A stretch of DNA of 64,000 bases from Paenibacillus rhizophilus. Lineage in GTDB: Bacteria; Bacillota; Bacilli; Paenibacillales; Paenibacillaceae. Position numbers and translations under genes: made by a program. Positions 1 through 8,083 of this stretch are shown one piece after another (within the stretch, counting starts at the first letter, position 1; every line of letters starts with the position of its first letter). The notes below the pieces were generated by a model. The model was not told the origin of the DNA. It saw only the letters and a program-made list of their open reading frames with translations, and ran no database searches. Location: the NCBI RefSeq assembly GCF_003854965.1, contig NZ_RQPI01000003.1:124001-188000 (forward strand). Direction: 5' to 3'.

Positions 1-526
1 TGAACAACGATTGGAACGACTGGAACAGGAAATGGCATGACAAAGTGATACAGCGCCCCAGGCAGAGGTGATTCAAGCGCTTCAGTCGCTCCGTGGAATT
101 GGACTCCTAACGGCGATGACCTTGGTTGCTGAGATTGGCAGCTTTTCACGGTTTCGGAATCCGAAGCAGCTCATGGCGTATGCAGGTATCGTACCGCAGG
201 AGCGATCAAGCGGGGAAGTAAGTTGGCGGGGACGAATAACCAAGTCGGGGAATGCTCATATCCGGCGTGTGGTTACAGAAGCAGCATGGCAATATCGTCA
301 TCGACCCGCTATGACAGAGAGAATGCAGCAGAAAAGCCAAAAGCAAAGCACCAAGATTCAATCCATCGCTTGGAAGGCACAACACCGGTTACACGGACGT
401 TATTTCCGTCTTATCATGCAACGAGGAAAACAAAAATGTGTCGCAGCAACGGCAATCGCCCGAGAGTTGCTTGGATTCGTGTGGGCAGTCGCCTTGGAAG
501 TGGAACGGAAACAGGCAGCAAGTTAA
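1..526 (+). pseudogene. IS110-family transposase, C-terminal part, interrupted
   Basis: The reading frame enters from outside the window and ends at TAA 524-526. The segment with IQALQSLRGIGLLTAMTLVAEIG, then AYAGIVPQERSSG and a repeat of TKSGNAHIRR is the C-terminal transposase_20 helix-hairpin-helix region typical of IS110 transposases. In the same frame a TGA at 38-40 breaks the protein just before this domain; an Arg codon CGA there would restore it, so a point mutation is likely. Translation could restart at GTG 68, but the catalytic DEDD N-terminal half would then be absent. The element is therefore probably immobile unless complemented. Its 5' half lies outside the window. Confidence 0.85.
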
Positions 527-870
527 AAATAAATGATCCATAAAGAGCAAGGAAAAATAGAGGACAATACGAGGAACAAAATTGATACCTGGGCCCGAAG
601 GCAACGCGGTAGGGGAATAGAATCGCGAGTTGTATTTGCACTAGCCGGAGGGTGAACGTGCGTCGTGAGTTAGCGAGCAGATTCTCAGACGGTCGGATAA
701 AATGTGGTAACCAGCCCACGGATATCAGTGTGCCAACTGTCGAGTTGACTGTTGCCTTCGCGCCGAGGTATTAAAAAAACAAGGGGTTGAAAGGCCTCGT
801 CATATCAATACAACAACGTTATTTGACAATTCGTTAAGTAACTTTAACCCATATCGTTGAGGTGAATTCA
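527..870. other. Gene-free tail of the IS element and upstream region of the GNAT gene
   Basis: No open frame with coding character is seen. The first 200-250 bases after the transposase stop are more GC-rich than what follows and probably are the non-coding 3' end of the insertion sequence; its exact right end could not be fixed from one copy. From about 780 the sequence becomes AT-rich and leads into the GNAT gene. Confidence 0.5.
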
Positions 871-1332
871 ATGAAGATCTCTTTAATACAGAAAGATCTA
901 GAAGGATTAGAATTAGTTGAACCACTTTGGTATTGTTTGCGAGATCATCATACACGAATTTCTCCAACTTTTTCTGAATCTATTGCTAATAATAATTTTC
1001 AAAGACGTTCAAAGCAGATTAAAGAAAAAGCTAGGACCGGAAACATCAATATTTGTTTAGTATTGGATGAGGAAACGGAGGATTATGTCGGGTATTGTAT
1101 TAGTTCGATAAATGAATCCCTTGAAGGGGAAATTGATTCAATCTATATAATAGATGCCTATAGGAAACAAGGACTAGGAAGTCTACTAATGAAGAATGCA
1201 TTAGAATGGTTTCAGTCTCACAATATAGAAGATATAAGTATCAGCGTCATGTACGGGAATGAATCTGCATTTTTGTTCTATGAGAAGTATGGATTTTACC
1301 TAAGAACCTATAATTTGAAGAACAAGAAATAG
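871..1332 (+). CDS. GNAT-family N-acetyltransferase
   Basis: A 153-residue GNAT-fold protein. The acetyl-CoA binding segment is visible as YIIDAYRKQGLGSLLMKNAL (R/Q-x-x-G-x-G/A type loop) in the centre, followed by the C-terminal FYEKYGF motif that is common in the family. It should transfer an acetyl group from acetyl-CoA to an amine; the substrate cannot be read from sequence. Start ATG 871 is chosen because GAGGTG at 859-864 is an ideally spaced ribosome binding site; an in-frame GTG at 862 lies inside that site. It is a free-standing gene in the AT-rich accessory zone, among decaying fragments, and looks horizontally acquired. Confidence 0.85.
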   Translation: MKISLIQKDLEGLELVEPLWYCLRDHHTRISPTFSESIANNNFQRRSKQIKEKARTGNINICLVLDEETEDYVGYCISSINESLEGEIDSIYIIDAYRKQGLGSLLMKNALEWFQSHNIEDISISVMYGNESAFLFYEKYGFYLRTYNLKNKK

Positions 1333-1357
1333 CTAAATCGGAGAAGAACCTGTAGAG

Positions 1358-1520
1358 ATGATAGAAAGAATAAAACTAATTAATAAAGATGGAACTACAA
1401 TAATGGAAACGTTAGCTGAAATTATTGCAGGCTATTAAACCATTTTTAAAGGGAACTGACGATTATATAAAAAGGGAAATTCATGAATTATTACCGGATA
1501 AATACTCAAGGACGGAATAA
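1358..1520 (+). pseudogene. Small frameshifted gene remnant, function unknown
   Basis: An ATG at 1358 opens 26 codons (MIERIKLINKDGTT, then METLAEIIAGY) that stop at about 1438. Shifting one frame at that point continues a coherent hydrophilic sequence with KPFLKGTDDYIKREIHELLP that ends at TAA 1518-1520. Together they read like one small protein of about 53 residues broken by an indel. I do not recognise the family. It follows the GNAT gene closely and may be part of the same acquired segment. Confidence 0.4.
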
Positions 1521-1641
1521 AGAGTAAAATAAGTTAGGGGAGTATAAGAGGATATTAACATTGTAAACATCATTAAAGCTGTGGTCCCTTTTTCCAGAAA
1601 CTAAGGTGAAGAAGTTTCGGCTGCAGACAACCCTGCGACCT

Positions 1642-1664
1642 AACCGCGTCGCGGTTGATTTTTT
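1642..1664 (+). terminator. Possible rho-independent terminator
   Basis: AACCGCG (1642-1648) and CGCGGTT (1650-1656) form a perfect inverted repeat, giving a short GC-rich stem, followed two bases later by six T (1659-1664). It could end transcription from the GNAT/remnant side ahead of the truncated methyltransferase. Confidence 0.45.
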
Positions 1665-1743
1665 AATCGCTAGCTTGCATTGCCGGCTCACGGTTACCTT
1701 ATCACAAGGAATTGTTAATATTTTAAAGAGAAGGAGATCTTTC

Positions 1744-1974
1744 ATGACGATAAATAAAATAGTTGAAAAAACAAAAAGACCTTCATTATTTGAGAAGGGT
1801 AGTTCACAGATGTGGGTTGATGAACATATATCACAACAAATGCTGGAGGCTCATTTAGATCCCAATACAGATGCAGCAAGCAGGAAGCCGTATACAATTG
1901 ATGTTTCGGTGAAATGGATCAAAGAATATATTTGTGGCAACGACGCCCAACAGAAAGTACTTGATACGCTATAG
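1744..1974 (+). pseudogene. N-terminal fragment of a class I SAM-dependent methyltransferase
   Basis: ATG 1744 sits 7 bases after AAGGAG and opens 76 codons. The sequence with FEKGSSQMWVDEHISQQMLEAHLDPN and AASRKPYTIDVSVKWI matches the conserved start of Bacillales SAM-dependent methyltransferases (about 250 residues in full). The frame stops right before the glycine-rich SAM-binding motif I, so the catalytic core is lost and the fragment cannot be active. A good ribosome binding site remains, so a short peptide may still be made. Family assignment is from memory of this N-terminus and is moderately sure. Confidence 0.6.
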
Positions 1975-1981
1975 GTATTTC

Positions 1982-2109
1982 GATGATCTTGCTTACGATA
2001 ACCCTCCGAGGCTAAGTCTTACGACCCGGATTTCACACGTCTTAAGGCTCTTGGGTACGTGAATGTGAAAACGCTATCCAAAAGACTTCTAAATCCCAAA
2101 AACAAATAG
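1982..2109 (+). pseudogene. C-terminal remnant of an unidentified gene
   Basis: Two short frames join by a shift near 2006: DDLAYDNP, then EAKSYDPDFTRLKALGYVNV continuing to the stop TAG 2107-2109. The amino acid composition is protein-like and the join follows directly on the truncated methyltransferase, so a deletion probably fused the tail of another gene to it. No function is assigned. Confidence 0.35.
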
Positions 2110-2121
2110 GAGAGTGTAATT

Positions 2122-2602
2122 ATGGAAGTGCTCATTGAAGAAAGGCAATCTTTTACCGTTATCGGAAAAATGGGAAAGGGACTTTCGTACAGAGTGGATC
2201 CCAAAGCTGTGGCAAGAAGCCAATCAAAATTTTAGTGAAATTAGTACTTTAGCCAAGAAAGACAGTGCAGGTAATCTGGTTGGGATTTGGGGTGCGATGA
2301 GTGATGTTTCCGAGAGATTTGAACGGTGGACAGAGCAAGGGAAATATCTGGCTGGCTGTGAAGTTTTGGATGACTCCATAGCCCCAAGCGATTGGACTAA
2401 ATGGGTTATACCTTCATATAAGTTCGCAGTAATAAAATGCAATCAAAATACATACCGGGATAAATTCAATTACATGGTTAATGAATACATTCCCAATCAC
2501 AATTATTCAATCGTGGGAGCCGTGCATGAATACCACAATCCATGTGAAGCAAATGGAGATTTATATTTGTATTTTCCGATAGAAAGAATCTATGACAAAT
2601 GA
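2122..2602 (+). pseudogene. GyrI-like / AraC effector-binding-domain protein, frameshifted
   Basis: An ATG at 2122, 7 bases after a GGAGAG site, encodes MEVLIEERQSFTVIGKMGKG, the usual first strand of GyrI-like small-molecule-binding domains. From about 2180-2197 the continuing homology (WIPKLWQEANQNF, then GIWGAMSDVSERFERW, GKYLAGCEV and the C-terminal LYLYFPIERI) is in the next frame and ends at TGA 2602. The original frame stops after 37 codons. A small indel therefore splits one protein of about 160 residues. An in-frame ATG 2135 could give the domain without its first strand. Stand-alone proteins of this family bind cationic or hydrophobic ligands; no DNA-binding part is present. Confidence 0.65.
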
Positions 2603-2769
2603 TCGATCGCTTTGCGGACGGGAAATCGGTTGAAAAGATTATGCACCATGAAAAAGCTTATATTGTCGATCATCCACTTGGAAAACGGACCAATTCCTCA
2701 AAGGCTATAGTAGAAGTATTTAATGATGAAGGCGAAATGATATATAGTTCGTATATTAATAATAATTGA
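2599..2769 (+). CDS. Hypothetical protein, 56 aa
   Basis: ATG 2599 overlaps the TGA of the GyrI-like gene (ATGA), so it looks translationally coupled. The 56-residue product (starting MIDRFADGKSVEKIM, ending SSYINNN) is hydrophilic with an alternating beta-like second half (KAIVEVFNDEGEMIY). It may be the end of a longer gene rather than a complete protein, as other genes here are cut. No family is recognised. Confidence 0.4.
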   Translation: MIDRFADGKSVEKIMHHEKAYIVDHPLGKRTNSSKAIVEVFNDEGEMIYSSYINNN

Positions 2770-2794
2770 TGCATGTTTGGAAGGTGAGATCATA

Positions 2795-2941
2795 ATGTTA
2801 ATTATTTTCATGATATTAGTAATTTTAGGGCTAGTCAGTATAGATCAATCTCTTAGGAAAAAGTTGAAGAACGATGAGAGGATTATAAACCGACTTGATT
2901 TGTTGTGGAGAGAAATAAACAAAAGCAATGAAAAAATGTGA
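2795..2941 (+). CDS. Small single-span membrane protein, 48 aa
   Basis: AAGGTGAG at 2781-2788 precedes ATG 2795. The product has one hydrophobic segment (residues 2-15, rich in I, L, V) followed by a charged helix with heptad character (DQSLRKKLKNDERIINRLDLL). This layout is common in small Bacillales proteins of unknown role. It lies 18 bases upstream of the HAD gene and may be cotranscribed with it. Confidence 0.55.
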   Translation: MLIIFMILVILGLVSIDQSLRKKLKNDERIINRLDLLWREINKSNEKM

Positions 2942-2959
2942 GTATGGAGGTGACTCTGC

Positions 2960-3547
2960 ATGAAAGCAATTGGCTTCGACTTAGGGGATACGTTAATTTA
3001 TTATCGCAATGTTCAGGCCAGTTGGACAGACCTCTATGAAAGGTCGCTCACAAAGCTCTTGCAGGATATAGGTATGGATCAAAACGACGAATTAATCGAA
3101 GCCGCAGTCCAGATTTTAAAGAAGTTCAATACGAGAATTAATCCTAGAGAATATGAAGTAAAGGATACTGATATTTTTCAAGAAATACTCCAAGTATGGG
3201 GAATTAATAAGGATATGAAGCAAACGATCCATACGTTCTTTAGTTTTTTTCAGGCAGGGTCACACATGTTTTACTACACATTACCTATTTTAAAATATCT
3301 AAAAGAACGAAACATAAAAATCGGAATTCTTACCGACGTACCCTATGGCATGTCTAGAGAATTGGTGATGAAGGATCTTAAGGGATTTGAGCAATACGTA
3401 GACGTTCTGATTACATCGGTGGAGGTAGGCTACAGAAAGCCGCGGAGCGAAGGATTTATACAACTGGCCCATCAACTGGGATGTCATCCTGAACAGATGA
3501 GTTACGTGGGTAACGAAGAAAGGATAAGAGCTTATAAAAACACTTAA
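2960..3547 (+). pseudogene. HAD-superfamily hydrolase, C-terminus lost by fusion
   Basis: The start matches a HAD hydrolase: MKAIGFDLGDTLI carries the nucleophile motif DxGDT (motif I, here DLGDT), ILTDVP is motif II, RKPRSEGF supplies the motif III lysine and YVGNEE starts motif IV. Normal members go on with a second Asp and 40-60 more residues; here only ERIRAYKNT follows. The DNA after motif IV belongs to the start of a SUKH gene in another frame, so a deletion has joined the two genes at about 3510-3528. Activity is doubtful because the Mg2+-binding motif IV is altered and the last helix is gone. ATG 2960 follows GGAGGTG. Confidence 0.75.
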
Positions 3548-4082
3548 AAGAAGAAGTGATTGTATACTTTTTGAACCAAGCAGCTTACCGGAACTAAAGG
3601 ATAAGATTGATATACCTCAAGAAATGATGGAATTTTATAGATTATGTGGAGGTGGAACTTTATTTTTTAATAGTACAAGACCTATTGAGATTCTAAAACC
3701 TAGTGAGGTAATACCTGCAAATTTGGTTATTCTTGGGGAAGAGGCATACGAAGAACTTCTACTTAAAGAAGAAAATGATATTTCTATGAAGTGGTATGTA
3801 GTCGCCCGATACGATGAGACAGAATATGTCACAATAGATTTTGACCAAGATCGGTGTGGTCGTTGTTATGATAGTTTTCATGAAACACATGCTGTAGCAG
3901 GAAGTTGTGAAATTATAGCTTTAACTTTTTCGGAATTTCTATCTAATTTGTTAGAAACAATGACTAAAACAAGTGACAGTTTGTGTAGGAAGAACACTAT
4001 ATTATTTAACCCACTTGTAGATACAATATTTGTGGTATATGTGGCCAGTCACTTCGTTCCTTTAGGGAGTGAGACGTCGTGA
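3528..4082 (+). pseudogene. SMI1/KNR4 (SUKH) family protein without a proper start
   Basis: The SUKH fold is recognised from ELIKTLKRRSDCILFEP, FYRLCGGGTLFFNS, EVIPANLVILGEE, KWYVVAR and GRCYDSFHETHAVAG. The frame is open from 3528, directly inside the end of the HAD frame, but no start codon or ribosome binding site belongs to it; the first ATG is 3624, which would cut off the first helices. SUKH proteins often act as immunity proteins against polymorphic toxins; no toxin gene is visible here. The C-terminus after NLLETMTKTSD is atypical for the family and may also be altered. Confidence 0.65.
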
Positions 4083-4135
4083 ATAAAAACGACATTATAT
4101 GAAACCAATGCAACAGGGAATAAGGAGAAGAACGA

Positions 4136-5008
4136 ATGATAACTGAACCTACTTTCCAAGAAATTAATAGAATATTTCAACTACATATTGTCAACGATGA
4201 GATCGTAAAAATTCATAGGTTGTCTGGAACAACTAGTGGCCGAGTTTATAGACTTGATTCCAATCAAAACAATAATTATATATTGAAGTTTGATGAACCA
4301 AATCAAATTCAAATGGTTGAACAATTGTTGAATACTTATCAAAATTCAGTCCTATTGCCAAAAGTCATTTTTACCGCCCAAGATAAATCACATTTTATAT
4401 ACACTTATATCAATGGAACAACTCATATTAACCGTGGATCAAAGAAAAAGTGGTTAACCGTACTAGTGAATGAATTATTCAATAAATACAACAAATATCA
4501 ACATATAAACATTTGGGGGAGATTAGAGTATCCTCTTCGTTCATGGAGGGAATTCAATGAAATAAGTATTGAGGAAGCTAGAATCAACATTGGAAATGCT
4601 TTAACAACGGATGACTATATATTTGTTAAATCACAAATTACTAAATTATCAGGAGAGGAAATAGAACAAGGAGAAAAGTATTTATTGCATGGAGATGCAG
4701 GAGTGCATAATTTTGTGTTTGATCAATCCTCTTTAATTGGTGTCATAGATCCATCACCTATGATGGGGCCATTAATTTATGATTTTGTTTACGCTTTTTG
4801 TTCTTCTCCCGACGATATTAATATTGATACTTTAATTGCAGCATTTGATAATCTTGAACAAGGCCGTATTGGCAAATTAAGGTTGATTGATGAGGTTTCA
4901 GTACAGCTGTATTGTCGAGTGGGGCTTAGTGTAAAACACCATCCAAATGATCTATCTGAATATCTAAAGGCATGGGAATATTGGAAAGAGCTTTGTAAGA
5001 AAACCTAA
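4136..5008 (+). CDS. APH-family phosphotransferase (aminoglycoside/choline kinase-like)
   Basis: A 290-residue protein kinase-like-fold enzyme. The catalytic loop is LLHGDAGVHNFVFD (HGD-x4-N, near residue 185) and the metal-binding GVIDPSPMMGPLIYDF follows, both diagnostic of the APH family. The N-terminal lobe has the nucleotide-binding strand region SGRVYRL and the Lys of YILKFDEP. It should phosphorylate a small hydroxylated substrate with ATP; substrate and any resistance role cannot be inferred. ATG 4136 is preceded by AAGGAG. The gene is intact although its neighbours are broken, and its AT-rich codon use fits the accessory zone. Confidence 0.8.
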   Translation: MITEPTFQEINRIFQLHIVNDEIVKIHRLSGTTSGRVYRLDSNQNNNYILKFDEPNQIQMVEQLLNTYQNSVLLPKVIFTAQDKSHFIYTYINGTTHINRGSKKKWLTVLVNELFNKYNKYQHINIWGRLEYPLRSWREFNEISIEEARINIGNALTTDDYIFVKSQITKLSGEEIEQGEKYLLHGDAGVHNFVFDQSSLIGVIDPSPMMGPLIYDFVYAFCSSPDDINIDTLIAAFDNLEQGRIGKLRLIDEVSVQLYCRVGLSVKHHPNDLSEYLKAWEYWKELCKKT

Positions 5009-5074
5009 GATAAGAGCTATCTAAGGTTGGGGCGTTTCTTGAATGCAACAACGTTAGGAAGGTGAATAAAACAA

Positions 5075-5347
5075 ATGAGAGCATCTCAAAAAAGTAAATG
5101 GGAAAGAACAAGATCTAAAGGGAAGAAACATTTTCTCATTTATAATGGGGTAATTGGCTGGGGGATACCAACGGCGATAATATTTACTTTTCTGACTGAA
5201 TTTTTAGAGAATAATTATTCTAGTACCTTTGATACTTCCTTTATTATGACCTTACTTAAAACATTGATTATATTTCCTGTTTGTGGTTACTTTTGGGGGC
5301 TATGGGTATGGAAATGGACAGAAAAGATTTATAAAAAGTCTCTATAA
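5075..5347 (+). CDS. Small two-span membrane protein, 90 aa
   Basis: Lys/Arg-rich N-terminus (about 22 residues), then two hydrophobic segments around residues 24-42 (IYNGVIGWGIPTAIIFTFL) and 60-80 (LLKTLIIFPVCGYFWGLWVW), ending in a charged tail. This resembles small Bacillales integral membrane proteins of unknown function. AAGGTG precedes ATG 5075. No partner is evident; the downstream gene is a pseudogene. Confidence 0.65.
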   Translation: MRASQKSKWERTRSKGKKHFLIYNGVIGWGIPTAIIFTFLTEFLENNYSSTFDTSFIMTLLKTLIIFPVCGYFWGLWVWKWTEKIYKKSL

Positions 5348-5355
5348 CGTAGTAG

Positions 5356-5860
5356 TTTGAAGAAGAACCGGCATTGCTTAGGCATGCCGAATCTCCTTTT
5401 TTTGCAGGAATGGAACAATCTCGGGGTTTATCGGAAAAGGGGAAGTTAGACGCCGGTAAGGTAAAGGATGTTTTAATGAATGAACATATAGATATATTGA
5501 TTTCAAGTCCATACGAAAGAGTCATTCTTACAATAAAGGATTTGGCTATTGAATTAAATATGGACATTAGATTAGAAGAAGACTTAAGGGAAAGGCAATT
5601 AACGGGGATAGGACATGAAATAAAATGAAGACCGAAATTATTCATTTCCAGGTGGAGAATCGAGCAAGCAAGCACAAGAACGAGCCATAAGCATACTAAA
5701 CAAGATTCTTGAAGAATTTAAAGGTAAGAGAATCGCTATAGGCACGCATGGAGATATCATGACATTATTGATTTCTGAAAGCGATTCTGATTTTATTATT
5801 GATGGAACTCTCAAAAAAGAAGTGATCTTAGAGAAAATTGAAGAAATTATAAGAAAGTAA
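5356..5860 (+). pseudogene. Histidine phosphatase family gene, decayed
   Basis: The RHG-type motif is seen as LLRHAESPFFAG at the start, then RGLSEKGKLDAGKV, ILISSPYERV and the ERQL segment; the frame stops at 5628. In another frame the later half resumes with FPGGESSKQAQERA and AIGTHGDIMTLL, which carries the second catalytic His, and ends at TAA 5858-5860. The usual N-terminal strand and start codon, about 20 residues in the middle and part of the C-terminus are missing. It has several lesions and is not functional. An intact relative of the same superfamily lies 140 bases downstream. Confidence 0.75.
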
Positions 5861-6003
5861 TAAGTAAGTGATTGAATGAAGTGAAAAGCTGCGTCTAACA
5901 ACATGTCCCCGCTACGTCACTAACGCTCCTTGGTCTGCAAAGAACGCTATCGGAAATTTCCTAAACACAAATTATTTTTATCAATTTTAGGGAGAAAACA
6001 ATT

Positions 6004-6567
6004 ATGGAAATAATGTTAATACGGCATGGGAAATCCGAACGTTCAAATATTCCTAAATTAACCATGGATGAGTATAAGAATTGGAAAGATGAATATGATA
6101 GGTTAGGTGTAATAGAGTCAAAGAGTAAGATTTTTGTAGAAGCGTCCAGACACATTACAAGAGCAGAATATGTATTTACAAGTTCGTTATATAGGTCACA
6201 ACATTCCTTGACTTTATTAACACCAGGTATCAAAGCAACTCCTAATGACATTTTTAATGAGGTGAATTTTAAGTCTCCTAATTTGAAGGGCATAAGATTA
6301 AGTACGCGGTTATGGACATTTCTAACTGGCGCCCTTTGGTACAGTGGCTTAGTTAAAGAACATGAGACGATAGAGCAAGTAGTGGAACGGGCTATAGCTG
6401 CTAGTGAGATACTTACGAGAGCGTCGGAGAAGGGTATAGTGGCTCTAGTTGGACATGGATTTATCAACCTTTTTATTTATAAAGAATTAAAGAAAAGAGG
6501 GTGGAAAGAAATCAATAAGTTTAGCTCAAAGAATTGGAGTTGTACAAGACTAGAACTATTGAAATAA
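6004..6567 (+). CDS. Histidine phosphatase family protein (phosphoglycerate-mutase-like)
   Basis: 187 residues. MEIMLIRHGKSERS contains the RHG catalytic motif with the phospho-accepting His at residue 8; TSSLYRSQHS supplies the second Arg; ALVGHGFINLFIY holds the second catalytic His. The length fits a small branch of the superfamily acting as a general phosphatase, substrate unknown. The start follows AGGGAGAAAAC. It stands alone among gene fragments; it is not close enough in sequence to the upstream pseudogene to be a recent duplicate. Confidence 0.75.
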   Translation: MEIMLIRHGKSERSNIPKLTMDEYKNWKDEYDRLGVIESKSKIFVEASRHITRAEYVFTSSLYRSQHSLTLLTPGIKATPNDIFNEVNFKSPNLKGIRLSTRLWTFLTGALWYSGLVKEHETIEQVVERAIAASEILTRASEKGIVALVGHGFINLFIYKELKKRGWKEINKFSSKNWSCTRLELLK

Positions 6568-6600
6568 CAAACCCAAGACACCGCATTCCCGCATCGGTCC

Positions 6601-6790
6601 TTACGATCCCGGATCAGAATCCTGTGATCCTCCGCGTGCCCTGTAAGCCAGAATATCGCCGCCCATCGTATAGGTTTTGCTCTGACGGATCGTAGACGAA
6701 ATTGCGGCAAGCTATGGAACGATAAAAGCCGTTCGCCTGCTTTCCGTTGGTCCCGCGGTAACCGGACTCGAAATAATAGGACCCGAGTAG
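6601..6790 (-). pseudogene. GC-rich remnant of an unidentified gene
   Basis: On the minus strand two frames give a protein-like stretch: YYFESGYRGTNGKQANGFYR followed by RNFVYDPSEQ, then, after a one-base shift, YTMGGDILAYRARGGSQD and a stop at 6601-6603. The base composition is richer in G and C than the flanking AT-rich DNA, so this piece has a different origin. I do not recognise the family. Confidence 0.35.
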
Positions 6791-6817
6791 ATGAAGGGAA
6801 GGAAACTTTTACCTTAA

Positions 6818-7030
6818 AGAGCACAGAATAATTTTAACAGTATTCCTAAGAGCATTTTGAACGAAGATAAAAATATCGACTATCATCGTTATTACATAGC
6901 GAATTCTAATTCGACTCCTTGTTCGCAAAATCATTCCATAAGACCATTTAGCGAAGATGAAAAAGAGGAATTATGGAGTATAACAATGGAAGATAAAGAT
7001 GAAACGGAAAATAATGATAAAGTAATTTAG
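6818..7030 (+). pseudogene. C-terminal fragment of an unidentified protein
   Basis: The frame is open from 6818 to TAG 7028-7030 with no start codon or ribosome binding site at its beginning. It encodes a hydrophilic stretch that includes NEDKNIDYHRYYIANSN, PFSEDEKEELWSI and an acidic tail. Composition is clearly protein-like, which suggests the end of a longer gene whose front was deleted. Family unknown. Confidence 0.35.
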
Positions 7031-7080
7031 CAATAGATAACTCTTATAGATAGAGCATTTAAAATAGATTTTGAAAATAG

Positions 7081-7212
7081 CCTCAGCTACTTCGATACGC
7101 CTGTCTTCTCGACGATATCGACTTCGAGGAATCCGGTATGACCGACAGCTTCACGATCAATAACCTGAAATACAATACAAGCAACATGGCGAGCCCATAT
7201 GGGGAACTATAG
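7081..7212 (+). pseudogene. Short frameshifted gene remnant
   Basis: Two frames appear to form one protein piece: LSYFDTPVFSTI in one frame and DDIDFEESGMTDSFTINNLK ending at TAG 7210-7212 in the next. There is no start signal. It is another fragment in the gene graveyard between 6.6 and 7.2 kb, family not recognised. Confidence 0.3.
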
Positions 7213-7534
7213 CAAGGAAAAGCCAGTATCTACATGGGTCGCAAAAAGATCATTTATTGGAATGTATAGCGCCAAAGAGAGAGTATGAATCATAAAAAAA
7301 GTTAATATTCACACGAAGTACCGATTCCTCAGTGCTTGTTAGAGTTTTACTGTAGTAGAAATAAATATATTGGCTAACACCGTTGACATTAGTACCTGTA
7401 ACGCGAGGCAACGATAACTGGTGATGATAAACCAAAGCTTATGCCAGAACGCAGGCTTATCTAGACAATGAAGAGTATGTGCTTCGCCGACTTAACGGTT
7501 GGTAAAATTGCTTTACTAAATAACATAATTTTAT
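7213..7534. other. Gene-free stretch upstream of the lipoprotein gene
   Basis: No convincing coding frame on either strand and no terminator-like hairpin was seen. It presumably holds the promoter of the lipoprotein gene, but no clear -35/-10 pair stands out. Confidence 0.4.
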
Positions 7535-7543
7535 GAGGTGCTT

Positions 7544-8083
7544 ATGAATAAACGTAAAATCGCTTTGCTGGTGTTCTCTCTTATGCTTTGTTTGAATGTT
7601 CTTTCTGCCTGCTCTCAAACCAATGATTCTCAAGTTCCACCCGATACCAAAGAGGAGTTGACACAGAAGGATTTTATTATTCAAAAAGTAACTTATTATA
7701 CTCAACAAAATTTTAGATTTATTGAAAATGTGACAGTCGACAATCAAGATAATAAGTATCAAATTACACTCACATTTATTCCGGAAGTCGGTTCGGTTCC
7801 GATCAAGGAAGATATTTACCGTGAGATGGCGGAATATGCGTGGAACATCAATCATTTTTTCCCGGAGATCACCGGTTATGAATTCAATGTGCTGTGGGAT
7901 GAACACACCAAACAAAATGCCATCCACGCGATCATTGATGAAGCGGGAGTGAAGGAGCTGCCTAATCGTTACTCTGCATTAATGATGGATAAAAAGGGCG
8001 GATTTGAAGTTTCATACCGTTCATTCTTTTCAACAGTAACGGAGTCGGATGAAGCTGAAAAATGGGCTGGAAAAAACCTATGA
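7544..8083 (+). CDS. Secreted lipoprotein of unknown function, 179 aa
   Basis: A lipoprotein signal peptide is clear: MNKRKIALLVFSLMLCLN then VLSAC, with the lipobox Cys at residue 23. The mature part starts with a polar linker (SQTNDSQVPPD) and is followed by a mixed alpha/beta region with QKVTYYTQQNFRFIENVTVD. It should be anchored to the outer face of the membrane. ATG 7544 is chosen because GAGGTG at 7535-7540 is its ribosome binding site. The stop overlaps the start of the next gene (ATGA), so the two are translationally coupled and probably act together. Confidence 0.7.
   Translation: MNKRKIALLVFSLMLCLNVLSACSQTNDSQVPPDTKEELTQKDFIIQKVTYYTQQNFRFIENVTVDNQDNKYQITLTFIPEVGSVPIKEDIYREMAEYAWNINHFFPEITGYEFNVLWDEHTKQNAIHAIIDEAGVKELPNRYSALMMDKKGGFEVSYRSFFSTVTESDEAEKWAGKNL

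Noticed and set aside
1606..1743. N-terminal extension of the truncated methyltransferase frame
   Set aside because: The extension crosses a hairpin with a T run and lies before a perfect AAGGAG-ATG pair at 1744.
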